Position numbers and translations under genes: made by a program. A model generated the notes under the pieces. That model saw nothing but the letters and a program-made list of their open reading frames with translations, ran no database searches and was not told the origin of the DNA. From positions 4,951,013-5,015,012 of the forward strand of contig BROE01000007.1 of assembly GCA_036571765.1 (NCBI GenBank): 64,000 bases of DNA. The letters run 5' to 3'. Positions 1 through 11,130 of the stretch are shown in pieces. Every line of letters starts with the position of its first letter. Positions within the stretch are counted from its first letter, which is position 1. This DNA is from Plecoglossus altivelis (Eukaryota; Chordata; Actinopteri; Osmeriformes; Plecoglossidae).

Positions 1-122
1 AATGCGGGATTCAAATAATATGATGATGCATGCCCCCATAGTAACTGGTTGTGCAATAACGCTTTGAGCTCCGATTGAATTCCCCCACTCCAAAGATTGG
101 CCCCGCCACTTTATTAACAGAT

Positions 123-670
123 TTAATCCTTCATTTGGATGATCTGAGTTCCACACGGATGTAATAGAGTCGTCTGATTTGTCCAATCTGTTAAGATTAC
201 AGTGCTATTCTGGGATAAAAGGTACTGTCCATTAGTCAAATTGAAGAGGCAGATTGTGATTGTAGCTCTGGCTCCGCAGGTCCAGATGTTGGAGGTTTTA
301 CGAAACCCTCTAATGCACTTCAAGGCTGGAGAAGACCTTCTGTTTTCGCACTGATACAATCAGAGGCTGCACCACGGTCACTTTGTAGCCCGTCGCTATG
401 GTTATGGGCTGCAGGGCTGCCGGCAGGGCCGGCACCGTGGTCGTAACGATCGTCCCTTCGAGAGGGGGTAACTGCTGCTGGGTAGGAGTTGCAAAGAAAA
501 CAACTCCCCCTACCCCCATCCACCCAACAACAACAACAACAACAACAAAACCATGTTAACTGAAGAGGTCGATTTAGAATGGGGCCGCCCTGAGAGGTGT
601 AAAGTTGGTTACGGTTTTTCAGCACAACCTTTATTTGCGACTTGATCCATCTTGGCTGACTCTCAGGCAT
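123..670 (-). pseudogene. Broken glycoprotein-like frame, possible endogenous retroviral envelope relic
   Basis: Three overlapping minus-strand frames look protein-like in succession. The frame starting with Met at 670 reads into a GTT/AAC repeat (about 527-549). A second frame beside that repeat encodes a Val-rich hydrophobic stretch and then a Thr/Pro-rich segment, ending at 310. A third (359 to 123) has Cys at residues 4, 15, 28, 37 and 69 and three N-glycosylation sequons (NLT, NST, NQT at 40, 51 and 61). A hydrophobic leader followed by a Cys-rich, sequon-dense region is typical of a secreted or envelope glycoprotein. The frame changes and stop codons show that it is broken. No protease, polymerase or LTR is visible nearby. 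It could also be a decayed cellular secreted-protein exon, or chance. Confidence 0.25.
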
Positions 671-1202
671 GGGTCTCCTCCAACACGAGACCAGCCCCTC
701 AGAGGCCTAGACTAGCTGTCCTCTCCCCCCTCACGTTCCCCCAGTGTCTGCGCTCCACGTGGTCTAGCGCCCCCTCTGGCCAGGAGCTCCATGGCTGCAG
801 GCTTTCTAGGTAAGCAGCTTTCCAGCAGCTGGGGCTCCGGCACACTGGGGCGGTCTCAGGGACTGCTGGGTGCCCAGCTCAGAGCCCAGGAAAGGCTTAG
901 CGCTGCCCTGCGGGAGGCTGCGTCTAACCATATGGAGGGCACCCGTCAACAGGACCTCCTCTAAAGCGCTTTAAACCCCACTTGGACCACTCGCCTCCCC
1001 GAGCCCACCCAAACAACAACCCTCTCGTCACTCCCCTCCCCTCCACCCCAGCCTCCTGACTACCCACCCCCCCCCGCACCACCACCACCAACCCCACCCC
1101 CACCCCCTCCCCCCGGGGCACAGGCTGGGCACGCACCAGCCCATGGACAGAGGGAATGAGACAAACAGAAACAAGGACAGGACCAGCTGCGGGGCTAAAC
1201 GA
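671..1202. other. Unique sequence, no gene seen
   Basis: Moderately GC-rich single-copy-looking DNA with a C-rich patch at about 1067-1111. The 94-residue minus-strand frame here (924-1208) is Gly/Val-rich because of that patch and is not a credible protein. Confidence 0.5.
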
Positions 1203-1680
1203 GCCCATTCATCTCTTTAAACTGATTTAAAGTGTTGAATGCATATGCTGACGCAGCTTATCTGGCGATTAGCTTCATAATGCTAAACTGGGCAGCCGAT
1301 GAATCGTCGATTCTGCTTTCGATAGAGTGGTGAGGGCGTTACGTGAGGAACCTTTGTCTGCGGAGACTGTGGACCTGCTGCGCATGGGGGTGTCGAAAGA
1401 AGACAGAGCTCAAACAAATGACGTCTCACACGTGTGACAATATGTCCTTTGAACCGTAACTAAATTCTCCACAGGCGCAGTGGGGACAGAGCGTGAAAAA
1501 CGAACACGGTATTTCATAATACATTCAGGAGTTCTCATTCATTATGCATTTCAGCATTGTTCGGCATTATTATCGTTTCAGTTCCAAGGAAGTGAGCTTT
1601 TATGAGATGTTGTAAGCTTGCAGTTAGGTTTTTGAGGCCTCTGTCCCAATGACCTTACAAGGACGCGTAGGCTCTGCCCT
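1203..1680. promoter_or_regulatory. AT-rich regulatory-like island
   Basis: Complex, non-repetitive sequence with ATTAGC, CATAATG and ATTATGCAT words at about 1270-1290 and 1515-1575, bounded by C-rich and GA-rich DNA. Enhancer function is inferred from composition only. Confidence 0.25.
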
Positions 1681-2960
1681 ACCATTTCGTCTCCATATAT
1701 AGTCAGGCAGCCTGACCACAAACCTCAGGCAGACTGGATGTCTGACTGGGCCCTGTGTGTGCCCCACCCTGGGCCTTGCTAACCCAGACTAGACATAGAG
1801 AGGGGGGGGGGAGAAGACTAGCAGCTGGAAGAGATAGAGTGGGGCGGGGTGGAGAAGGAGGAGAGAGAAAGTCTATGTGAGGTTTACGACTGTCCCAGTG
1901 ACTCCCATCCTTTCTCCCTCCACCTCCTCCCTTTGCGCTTCCTCTCCGCCTCTCCTGTGCTCGGAGAATGTCCCATCTTTACCATGTGACTTTGTACCCA
2001 GCCTTTTATTGTCGGAACTACAGTGTCGACTCAGGGCAGAAAAGCGCGGTCCCCGTTGATCACCTCTTGTAAAAGATCAAACGTTATTGTTTCGAAGGTT
2101 ACATCAAAGTCAGCCCTGCTTTTGCCCCTACCAGCAGTCTGGAAACATGTTTCCTCCAAGCCTGTTCCAAGTCAGGCTGGGGCTTTGTCTGCCTCCTATG
2201 TTTTTTCTTCTCCTTTGGTAAAGACAGTCAGCGTCGAAGGTATTGTGAATGAATAGAAACACACAGGTTTATCAAAGAACGATGAGTCCCCTCTCGCGGA
2301 AAGAGGATCAGGAGTGACAGCCACATTTGCCAGGTTGTGTTGACGAGCGAGTGGAAGAGCGCTTCCCTGGAGAGATAAGACTCTGTAGGGCGGATGAGAC
2401 GCAGCACGCGCGAACATACGCAAGACCGCACTCACGCAGACACGCACGCACGCACGTACGGAGAGCTGGCTCAGCTGTTCCGCCACAAGAGAGCATTGGA
2501 ACAGTGAGGGATGGAGGGAGATGGAGGGAGCGAGGGAGAGAGAGAGGGAGGAGAGGGGGGTGACAACAAAGGGAGAAAAAGAAAAGGGTGGATGATGCAA
2601 GAAGCAGGATGAGAACGAAGGACGCTCTGTCACGCCAGGAAAACAAAGGGCGTGTTTGGCTTTACGCTGGAAAGTCCATCTCCACTGTCTGATTGAATCC
2701 TTGAGACGTGCCAGCGCCAAGTTCCACCGTGTTCTGGCGCCATCTCTTCGAGGCGCTTGTTGCAAATGTATGCGAGTTCAGCATATGCAGGGGTTAGGCT
2801 ACACTGCATCTGTACCCAGCGGTCACCAGGTAAGTTGATAGAGGCCCTGTCCAACTTGACTTGCTAATGTCACTCTTTTCAAACGTGGATTGGAAATTCT
2901 GCCTGAGTGGGCAGCCGATTTCTGCAAGAGGAACGAACCGCGGGAGAGCACAGAGTGATG
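1681..2960. other. Unique and purine-rich sequence, no gene seen
   Basis: Contains an imperfect CArG-like box (CCATATATAG, 1693-1702), a G run near 1803, and GA-rich stretches at 1800-1870 and 2500-2590. Several frames of 60-190 residues overlap here on both strands. They contradict one another and have no recognisable domain. Confidence 0.45.
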
Positions 2961-2968
2961 AACTGCTT

Positions 2969-3041
2969 GTGTGTGTGTGTGTGTGTATGTGTGTGTCTGT
3001 GTGTGTGTGTATGTGTGTGTGTGTGTGCGCGTGCGTGTGTT
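2969..3041. repeat. (GT)n microsatellite
   Basis: Interrupted GT tract with occasional TATG, TCTG and CGCG interruptions. Confidence 0.95.
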
Positions 3042-3059
3042 TCTCACCTCACATACTTG

Positions 3060-3470
3060 ACTTCCTGAAGTCTGCGTGAGGGACATTATAAATTCATAGA
3101 CTCCAGGGACCCAAATGAGTTGCTGTCTCCAAGAATTTACCCTGGCCTGAAATCAATTATCTTTAAATGTATTTTTCACACATCCAGTTTGAATTATCAT
3201 TATCTTTCTTTGGATTTCCCCCTTACCATCCCTTGAGGTGCCCCTGACTTCATCCAGAGAGACACACTTTCCCCCCTCTCTGACCCAGTCAAACATTATT
3301 TTTGACATTTCCAACTCCAATTTATTCAGAATTCATCTCCCAGTTCAATCGAAAGGTAGCCTGAATTAGTTAGAGAGGCTAAGGGTAAAAAGCATTAACC
3401 CCTCCTGCAGCTTGGAGCTTCTCTCAGAGACAAAAGAACGCAGAATGCTGTTAAGAACAAGCCCATTGTA
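3060..3470. promoter_or_regulatory. AT-rich regulatory-like island
   Basis: Unique sequence with ATCAATTATC, TGAATTATCATTATC and TTTATTCAGAATTCAT words. The 13-mer CAAGAATTTACCC at 3130-3142 recurs at 4370-4382 in the next island. Confidence 0.35.
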
Positions 3471-3544
3471 GATGACACAGCTTCAGTTGTGTGGTCCAGT
3501 ACTGCATGTGTGAACTAACATCACGCCCCGCGGGTGGTGGTGGT

Positions 3545-3568
3545 GGGGGGGGGGGGGGGGGGGGGGGG
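3545..3568. repeat. G24 homopolymer after (GGT)n
   Basis: Twenty-four consecutive G following a short GGT run. The same DNA read on minus gives a Pro-rich artefactual peptide. Confidence 0.95.
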
Positions 3569-3788
3569 TGAAGGCGTTGGACGAGGAGGGCGGGGAATGA
3601 AGAAGATGGCGCCACAGTGTGCGCCCCCTCTGCCCCCTTCTCCCTGCATGCCAGACCACTAGGCCTCGTCTGTCCACGGTCAAAGCCTTCCCCTGCAAAC
3701 ACTGGGCATAGTGTGGCTTGACCTCGATGCTTCTCATAGCTTCTCAATTCCCACCGCCAGCAGAAGACAAAAAGCCTTCGCACTTACA

Positions 3789-3818
3789 ACACAACACACA
3801 CACACACACCACACACAC

Positions 3819-3857
<39 letters not shown>

Positions 3858-3914
3858 ACACAGCACACACAGACACACACACACACACAGACACACACAC
3901 ACACACACACACAG
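3789..3914. repeat. (CA)n microsatellite
   Basis: Long CA tract with scattered interruptions (CACCACAC, CGACAC, ATACAC, CAGCAC). It generates His-Thr and Val-Cys frames on the two strands. Confidence 0.97.
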
Positions 3915-4360
3915 CACAGCACAGAGTCTGCCATTCCATTCCCATGTAGCTTCCGCTTGAGGGAGGCCAGTCTTGTCAGTCTGAAGTTCAGCCAAGCCTC
4001 AGTCTACCTCAGATCCTTTCTCTGCTCTGCTGGAAGCCTCTCCTCCCATCCACAGTAGCTGCTCCCCTCAGCTCAGCCTGCCTCCACCACCTCTCACACA
4101 CACAGACACACAGCCCCCAGCATGCTCAGTCACCGGATCCCCTTGATAGGGCTCCTCCCCACGGGCCACAGTTCAAGCGGCGCTCCCCTGCTACCTGCAG
4201 GCATCTTACACTGCCCCTCCCCCCTGGGGCCTCTCATGTTCAGGGGCCTTGCTCCCCAACACAGATGTTTCCTCTAGTCGTGTGACTGTTTTCTCTTTAA
4301 ACACCCCTAATACCTTGGCAACTCCCTTTCTGGGAGAAAAAAACACACACAAAAAAAGAA
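3915..4360. other. Unique C-rich sequence, no gene seen
   Basis: Short direct words such as CTCCCC recur, and an ACACACAGACACACAG patch lies near 4095. No open frame with protein character. Confidence 0.45.
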
Positions 4361-5215
4361 GTTTATCCTCAAGAATTTACCCAGGTGTTCCTCTGTAGGG
4401 TTTGAAAATAGTATTTCCTATCATAAATCAGGAATGTGGTAGACAATCTTGACACTTTGGAAGCCTGGCACATTTTCTTAGTGGGCCAGTACGATTGCAG
4501 CTTTTCTAGGTGTAAAGGGTTCCTTTTTTGACTTCAAGAGCTGTTACATTTCCTTGCCAGCTATTACGGACTCCAATTATCCAGAAACTAGAAATATCAA
4601 TAGCTTTGGCCAGCAGCTGTCAGAATTAGCTTCAAAACGCACTCATCACATTTCCAATGAGACAAAAGTGCACAAAGATTCCTAATATCATTGAGAACAT
4701 TCTTGAATGTTTTCAGGCACTTGAAATAGAATTCAACAGAAATATTGACGCAGTCACACGCTCAATAAACGGCCCTTCAAATACATACTTTAAAATGTCT
4801 TTCATGATCCACTCTTCAATTTTTGTGTTCGCAAAATCCCTAACTGCAATCAGTTGTCATTTGTGCATGATTTGATTTTAACATTCAAATGCCACTGATG
4901 GCCTCTTGTTAATTTGTTTGTTTTGCTTCAGTTGTACCTTAATTACATCTGTAATCAACAGTTCAATAGGGCCTCTTCCTTGTCTCAGGTTAAAGGCCTT
5001 TTATAATTGATGCGCTTTAGCTTGGACTCGGCGTTTATTAATAACGTAATGTAAATTGACTATTTGTCGAGCAAGCCACGTGTATTTATCATGCTGACGC
5101 TTTTCTAATGGAGCAGGTTTAATTAAAACATTTCAGAAGACAACAATGAGGACTGCAAATGATGTTTTTATATCTGCGGCTCCACCATCTCTCTCCCTAA
5201 ACCGCATTAAGTCAA
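4361..5215. promoter_or_regulatory. Largest AT-rich regulatory-like island
   Basis: About 850 bp free of simple repeats, ending where a GA tract begins. It holds homeodomain-type cores TTAATTA (4939-4945) and TTTAATTAAA (5118-5127), CTGTAATCAAC (4949-4959), and several CAAT/ATTG words. The 72-residue frame at 4657-4875 has no recognised feature. Composition and length fit a long conserved enhancer, but conservation is not tested here. Confidence 0.4.
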
Positions 5216-5245
5216 TGTGTTAATTTTATTTATTTTTTTTGGGGG

Positions 5246-5494
5246 GGGGAGAAAACAAGCCCTAAAATAGAGAGAGAGGGGGAGAGAGAGAGGGGAGAGA
5301 GAGGGGGGGAGAGAAAGAGAGAGAGAGAGGGGGAGAGAGAGAGGGGGAGAGAGGGGGGGAGACAGAGCGAATGAGAGAGAGAGGGGGACAGGGAGAGGGA
5401 GAGTGAGAGAGAGGGGGGGAGTGATTGAGAGAGGGGGGGAGAGGGAGAGAGGGAGGAACACAGAGCGAGAGAGAGAGAGAGGGAGAGGGGTGAA
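5246..5494. repeat. (GA)n / GGGGGA purine tract
   Basis: Degenerate GAGA with GGGGG(A) punctuation. The antisense Ser-Leu-Pro frame here is a repeat translation. Confidence 0.95.
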
Positions 5495-5870
5495 ACAGAT
5501 GATTTAATTATTCAACTATCAAGATAGGATTGAAAAGAAATATCTAGGACAAATTACAAATCAGTCAAGCCATTGCGGGGGCCTTTTAAGCATTTTCAAC
5601 TGCATTTTAAGGCTTTAATATTAACTTCAAAGTAAAGTATCTATGAGCTACCAAAACAGTTACACATTGCACTTATTTGGAACAGCTTGTCCGTGCTCTT
5701 GATCGAAAAGCAAATAAATAACAACAACGCCATCATTTCAGTGGGTGTGAATAGTTTTTGCGCGTGACGTGTGGAATAAAGCTCAACCGTGGTCGATCCC
5801 TCGCAGGCTTTTGATTTCATCGATTTGACACAGGATGTTAAAGTGACATTTGTTTTTAGAGGCTTCTACC
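5495..5870. promoter_or_regulatory. AT-rich regulatory-like island
   Basis: Starts directly after the purine tract with GATGATTTAATTATTC. Further AATATTAAC and GCAAATAAATAAC words follow. Probably the other half of the preceding island, split by repeat growth. Confidence 0.35.
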
Positions 5871-7365
5871 TTTGAAGCCACTGATTAGTCCAAGCTGTTA
5901 TATTCCTTTCTTTTCTTTCTATTTGTCTCCCTCCCTTGTTCTATCGATTCCCCTTCCGTCTGCCCTGGTTCCTGCAGTCTCGCTGACTGCTGATCTAGTG
6001 GTTACAGGTGGATGGGGTCGCCTCCTGTTGGCTTTGACCAGACCTGCTATTGACATAGCTGACCTGTCTAGCTTAGCACAGTGGCCAGACGGAATGCTTC
6101 TAACTAGGCCTCTCAGCTTCCCCAAGCTCAACTCGAATGAAGACTTCTACATCTGTGTGCCCGAGAATCTAACACTCATATCACGGCAACGAAAGAACAT
6201 CTGTGTTACGACGCAACGTTACCATGGAGACCTGATATCCTGTCCGTCAGACAGGCGCAAAGTCCGCTAAAACGGCTTCGTTTTATGGTAAATACGCTGA
6301 TGAACAACTTGAGCGACCTACACGCTAAGCTTGAGAACGCTGGTCCGGTCAGAGCGTAGCGCTCCTGAACGTAGCACGGTCCACAGGCCCAATGTTGGCG
6401 CCTCAACCTCGCGCCTTCAACTCGCGCCGTGCTGAAATGATCTTGTGGCAAATTGATATCAAAGTTCAATTTGAGTGACAGTTTACACATGCAGTCAGTG
6501 TTACACAAGCCACGTCCAGTAAAACATGGGGATGTGCAGCAAAGGCTGGCATAGCTAGATGAGCGTCTTGGTCGGACCTGTCATGTACTCATCAGAGGAT
6601 GCAAGTGCGGAACGTTTCCTTTCATCTTTTGACACCTATGAATAGCAGCGCGTTTTGACCTTGTCTCGGTTTAGCGCATTGATAGATTCGTGAATGTTAA
6701 CGAACGAAACAAGTGCAAAATACATGATCGCGGCTATTACCGCACAAACGAGGGTCGCGCGGGGGAGGGGAAGGCTGTCTGGAACTTTGTTCAACGTGCC
6801 AAGACATCGGTGTCGAGTCACATTCTGTTTGAATAGACTTTGTCGCGAGACCGAATGTGGGTGCTCACGTTAAAGCCCTGTTCATTCATCTTGGCAAACG
6901 TAAACATCTGCCTCCGCGTCCACTCAGGTCTTTGATGGGATATTGCTGGCATCCTGGTTCAATCTGGCTGGCACAAGATGAAAGCCTAGCCACCAGAGTG
7001 AACAATCAGAGAGCAGAGAAGGATCTGGCCACAGATAGTGGAGAGACAGAGGACATGAGGGCTGATACAAGGAGATGGCTATCAAGAAGGAGATACGAGA
7101 AAGAGAGGCTAGAATGAGACAGAAATAGACTGGATTTGACGTAGACAGGGACTATTGACGGACTAGAAATACAACAGAGGCTGTGGGGTGGATGGCGAGA
7201 GTCTGTTCTGGCGTTACCGCTGGATACAGACGTTCGGTTGGTTGGTCTGGCTTGAGGAACGCAGGCCGGCCAGGGGAGCGAGGGACGAACCTCGAGCACT
7301 CGCTCTCTCTGCTGTGCCCTCGTCTTCCACTTCCGCACCGCACACACAGCTCAGAAACGAAGCCG
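5871..7365. other. Unique sequence, no confident gene
   Basis: Frames up to 132 residues (5872-6270 plus; 7006-7347 minus) lack recognisable domains. Poly-pyrimidine at 5900-5940 precedes the longest one. An X-box motif lies inside (listed separately). Confidence 0.4.
6218..6231 (+). promoter_or_regulatory. RFX X-box-like site
   Basis: GTTACCATGGAGAC fits the bipartite RFX-family X-box (GTNRCC, 0-3 nt, RGNNAC-like half) around a CCATGG core. RFX proteins bind such sites in ciliary and neuronal enhancers. The match is visible; use in vivo is inferred. Confidence 0.45.
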
Positions 7366-7371
7366 GTGGGT

Positions 7372-7433
7372 GTCTGTGTGTGTGTGTGTCTGTGTGTGTG
7401 TGTGTGTGTGTCTGTGTGTGTGTGTGTGTGTGT
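7372..7433. repeat. (GT)n microsatellite
   Basis: GT tract with three TCTG interruptions. Confidence 0.96.
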
Positions 7434-7761
7434 GGGCTCTACCAGCCTCACAGCTCCTGCTCGGTGTTCTAGAACCCTGGAGAACTCTGCCGCCAACCCT
7501 CTCCACAATTAGTCGACACTTTTTGAAGCGTGGAAATTGTTCTTGTCTGTCCCGGTGCTTCTGATGGCTACGGCTCAATTTCTACTCTGTGAGCGAGAGT
7601 GTCTCCCCGTCCTCTTCAAATTGAGATTGTTTCCCCTGCAGTCTGGGGGAGACAAGGATGTCTGTCTCCGTCTCTCACGTTAGGTTAGATGTGAACCCAG
7701 TGGCCACACCTGTCCCTTTATGCATGAGCACATGCTGTTTCCCTTGGCCTTTTTTGTTCTT

Positions 7762-7763
<2 letters not shown>

Positions 7764-7824
<61 letters not shown>

Positions 7825-7935
7825 ACACCCCACCTACACTCGTACGACACACGGACTCCACTGTCGCCAGCCCCCGCTACCAAGACGTTCCTTGTTGCAT
7901 CTAGAGCTCCCACCCTCTCTCTCTCTCTCTCTCTG
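7764..7935. repeat. Two (CT)n tracts
   Basis: CT runs at 7764-7825 and about 7914-7935, separated by 90 bp of unique DNA. Ser-Leu and Arg-Glu frames arise from them. Confidence 0.95.
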
Positions 7936-8149
7936 TGACGCATGTACGCACACACCCGCACCCACACACACATACTGTGCAGGCTCACTCATACATTCCC
8001 TATGGCTGTGTCATACCCCCAGCTGTCTCCAAGCCCTGCTCTCTAGCAGCTGTTGCCTCTGCATGGCCCCCCGCAGTGGCAGTCATTGGAGTAGCGGTCA
8101 TCACTCCTCCCCAGCGCCCCCCCGCCCTTCCCTAGGCTTCAGATTAAGT

Positions 8150-8358
8150 CCCCCCGCCTAATTGTCTGTCTCCATGGGGTTTGGGCTCGGCCTTGGGCAC
8201 ATTCCGCCACCCCCCCTCGCCCCTGTCGCCTACCAACACCCCTGTCCAATCTATCACAGCACAGATACCCCCTCGTCTTTCTTCTCCTCTTCGCCCCCAC
8301 ATGCCCCTCACCTCGCATAGCACCTCCCCCGTCCCACCACCACACCTCCCTCCCTCTG
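8150..8358. repeat. Left copy of the duplicated gap-1 flank
   Basis: Shares an ordered series of words with 8988-9174: CTGTCTCCATGGG, CCAACACCCCT, TATCACAG, CGCCCCCACATG, CATAGCACCTCCCC and CCCACCACCA. Small indels separate the copies. Likely an unresolved overlap at a contig end. Confidence 0.8.
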
Positions 8359-8384
8359 AAAATAGAGCCTATCATCTTGACCTA

Positions 8385-8987
8385 NNNNNNNNNNNNNNNN
8401 NNNNNNNNNNNNNNNNNNNNNNNNNNNNNNNNNNNNNNNNNNNNNNNNNNNNNNNNNNNNNNNNNNNNNNNNNNNNNNNNNNNNNNNNNNNNNNNNNNNN
8501 NNNNNNNNNNNNNNNNNNNNNNNNNNNNNNNNNNNNNNNNNNNNNNNNNNNNNNNNNNNNNNNNNNNNNNNNNNNNNNNNNNNNNNNNNNNNNNNNNNNN
8601 NNNNNNNNNNNNNNNNNNNNNNNNNNNNNNNNNNNNNNNNNNNNNNNNNNNNNNNNNNNNNNNNNNNNNNNNNNNNNNNNNNNNNNNNNNNNNNNNNNNN
8701 NNNNNNNNNNNNNNNNNNNNNNNNNNNNNNNNNNNNNNNNNNNNNNNNNNNNNNNNNNNNNNNNNNNNNNNNNNNNNNNNNNNNNNNNNNNNNNNNNNNN
8801 NNNNNNNNNNNNNNNNNNNNNNNNNNNNNNNNNNNNNNNNNNNNNNNNNNNNNNNNNNNNNNNNNNNNNNNNNNNNNNNNNNNNNNNNNNNNNNNNNNNN
8901 NNNNNNNNNNNNNNNNNNNNNNNNNNNNNNNNNNNNNNNNNNNNNNNNNNNNNNNNNNNNNNNNNNNNNNNNNNNNNNNNNNNNNNN
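8385..8987. other. Assembly gap (603 N)
   Basis: Run of N. Open frames crossing it are meaningless. Confidence 1.
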
Positions 8988-9174
8988 CCCCCCCCGCCTC
9001 TGTCTGTCTCCATGGGTTTTGGCTGGCTGGCATTCCCACCCCTCCTCCCCCTTCCCCCTCCAACACCCCTCCAACTATCACAGCCAGATACCCCCCTTCC
9101 CTCCGCCCCCACATGACCCTCACCCATAGCACCTCCCCCTCCCACCACCACCACCCCCTCCCCCTTCTCTCTTT
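8988..9174. repeat. Right copy of the duplicated gap-1 flank
   Basis: Begins with a C run and repeats the block order of 8150-8358 with missing bases, as expected of a second, error-containing reading of the same locus. Confidence 0.8.
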
Positions 9175-9182
9175 CCTGCCAT

Positions 9183-9600
9183 GTGTTGCGCCTCATTACC
9201 ATAAAGGATGTTAATAAAGAGCAGAACTTTTCTCTTTCTTTTTTTCTCCCCTACTCCTCCTCGGTAATTCAATCTATATGTAAAACACCGGCGCTGACAA
9301 AGCAAACCCAGGGAGAGCGTCTGGCGGGGCAGCGAGGCACCTGTGTACCTGTAATTAAAGACCCGCCGTCACCGCCCGGCACGCCGCCAGGGCCTGGCCG
9401 ATCCCTCGCCCCCGGGCTCGCTGGGGCACCGCGACCTGCGTAGGACGCGGCAAATTGAGCGCCTGTGTTTTTGTCTCGCTGCCTATTCCCGCAAACAAGG
9501 CTTAATGGCCGCCGCTTGCCGCAGGACGTCAATGAAGGTGATCGCAGAACTGCTGTTGCTCCTGTTACACACGCGGCTATGTAGCTTTATTTAAGGTGAA
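9183..9600. promoter_or_regulatory. CpG-rich island with a homeodomain-type core
   Basis: CpG is frequent at 9315-9450 (GCCCGGCACGCCGCC and similar), next to CTGTAATTAAAG (9349-9360) and TTAATGGCCGCC (9501-9512). The 86-residue plus and 87-residue minus frames overlap and show no domain. A promoter or CpG-rich enhancer is possible; no TATA box or start codon context is clear. Confidence 0.35.
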
Positions 9601-10309
9601 ATTCCAATTTGGGGCGTTGGGGAGGGGGGTCGCATTTTACACCGACTGGCCCGTGAAATGATCTGGTTAGGGGCGTGTCAAGGAACGATGTCTTCGCTGG
9701 GATTACGTTTTCGTCTCATGTGACGTGCATCTCCACTGTGTGAATGCTCAATTTTCCCTCGAGTACACAGAGCATTAAACAGGTGGTCGACTGACATGCG
9801 CCCAAACGCACCTTAGCTTATGATAGCTTATTTTAGCGCCAACACCGCCTCCTCTTGTCAACTGTGCAGCGAACCTGCACCCCCACAGCTACCGACTCTC
9901 GGATCACTGATGGCGGGTCACTGCAGACGGAAAGAAAACAACCTTCAAACGCATGAGCATATGATTATCCTGTATCGCTGCTGATCCTCGATCAGATCGA
10001 TGAACTCGATCCGTCGTGGTACAATCCTATATCACCGCACTGTGATGGTGATGAATCTTGCATGTTATTATCCAGTCTCCTAGCCTAACCCCGCAGTGCG
10101 GCGACGGTTGATCCGTGATGCAAGCAGCCGTCAGTGTAATGCCCATCATCATAATAAGACTCACTTCTATCCTGAAGGACGTCGAACCCAATTCGAATTG
10201 ACAGACTCGTTCGGATTTGCGTAATGTTTCTGACACCACTGCCCGCAAACAGACAGACCGGTGTTAAGATATGGTTCGTTTGCTTTGCAGTTGCATTTGT
10301 TGTTTCGAT
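9601..10309. other. Unique sequence, no gene seen
   Basis: Mixed-composition DNA with many dispersed CpG. Contains near-palindromic CTCGATCAGATCGATGAACT at 9987-10006. No plausible coding exon. Confidence 0.4.
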
Positions 10310-11130
10310 TCCAACCCCCCCTCTTCTTTTCTTTTCCTTTCTTTCCCCCCTTTTTTGGAACCACCCCCCACACCAACACCATTTTTTTTGGCGCCCCCCC
10401 CGCCCACACAAAAAAACCCAAAAAAACAACAAAACAAACAAAAGACGAAAAGACGGGTTTTTCGGTTTTTTTTCAACGCATACAACTTCGGCTTTTTCCG
10501 TCTCTTCTTCGGTCTTTTTTTTTTGGCCAAACACCAAAAGCTTCCTTCGGCCATTTGGTTTCTTTTCTCCTGTCCTTCTTTCTTTCCGACTTCCCAACCC
10601 CCCCCCCCCCCCCCTCCTCCTCCCTCCCCCCCCCCCCCCCTCTTTCCCATGAAGCCAACTGAAATTTACATTTTCCAATGTCGGAAAAAAACCATACACA
10701 CACTTACTTTTCTAGCGAAAGCCCGCCGAAGAAAAAGATTTTTTTTTACGCCCCGGCCCCCTCTTTGTCCCAGAGCCAGTTTCTTTTCTTGTTTGGCTGG
10801 CACACTCCAATAGATTTTGGTTTTTTTCATATAATCAAACAATTCGGGACCAGCTGGAAGTTAGGCGGGGGCAGCATGACAACCCTCCTCCGTGGACAGA
10901 AGAGGCCTTCTGCAAAGAAATGTGGCCGCGTCCCCCACAATTGAACGAACACTCCCCACAGTAGGAAAAAGCACCTCAACCAGTTTTTGCTAAGGCACCC
11001 TTGCGCCCCCCCCCCCCCCCCCCTCCCCGTCGCCCCTCCTCCACCTCCAACCCCATATAATCGTCCATTTTTTCCCCCTATCTGGGCCTAAAAACTCGTT
11101 TTTTTTCTTGGAAGCAGTTTCTACCGTCTT
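10310..11130. other. Homopolymer-distorted tract, probably low-accuracy sequence
   Basis: Nearly every base run is lengthened: repeated CCCC, TTTTTTTT, AAAAAAA and GGG, including C17 (10598-10614), C15 (10626-10640) and C18 (11006-11023). The unique neighbours do not show this. It suggests a gap filled from uncorrected long reads. The Phe/Pro- and Lys/Gly-rich frames here are artefacts. Confidence 0.6.

Noticed and set aside
3711..4058. His-Thr, Val-Cys, Ser-Leu and Arg-Glu rich frames throughout (example given)
   Set aside because: Direct translations of CA, GT, CT and GA microsatellites.
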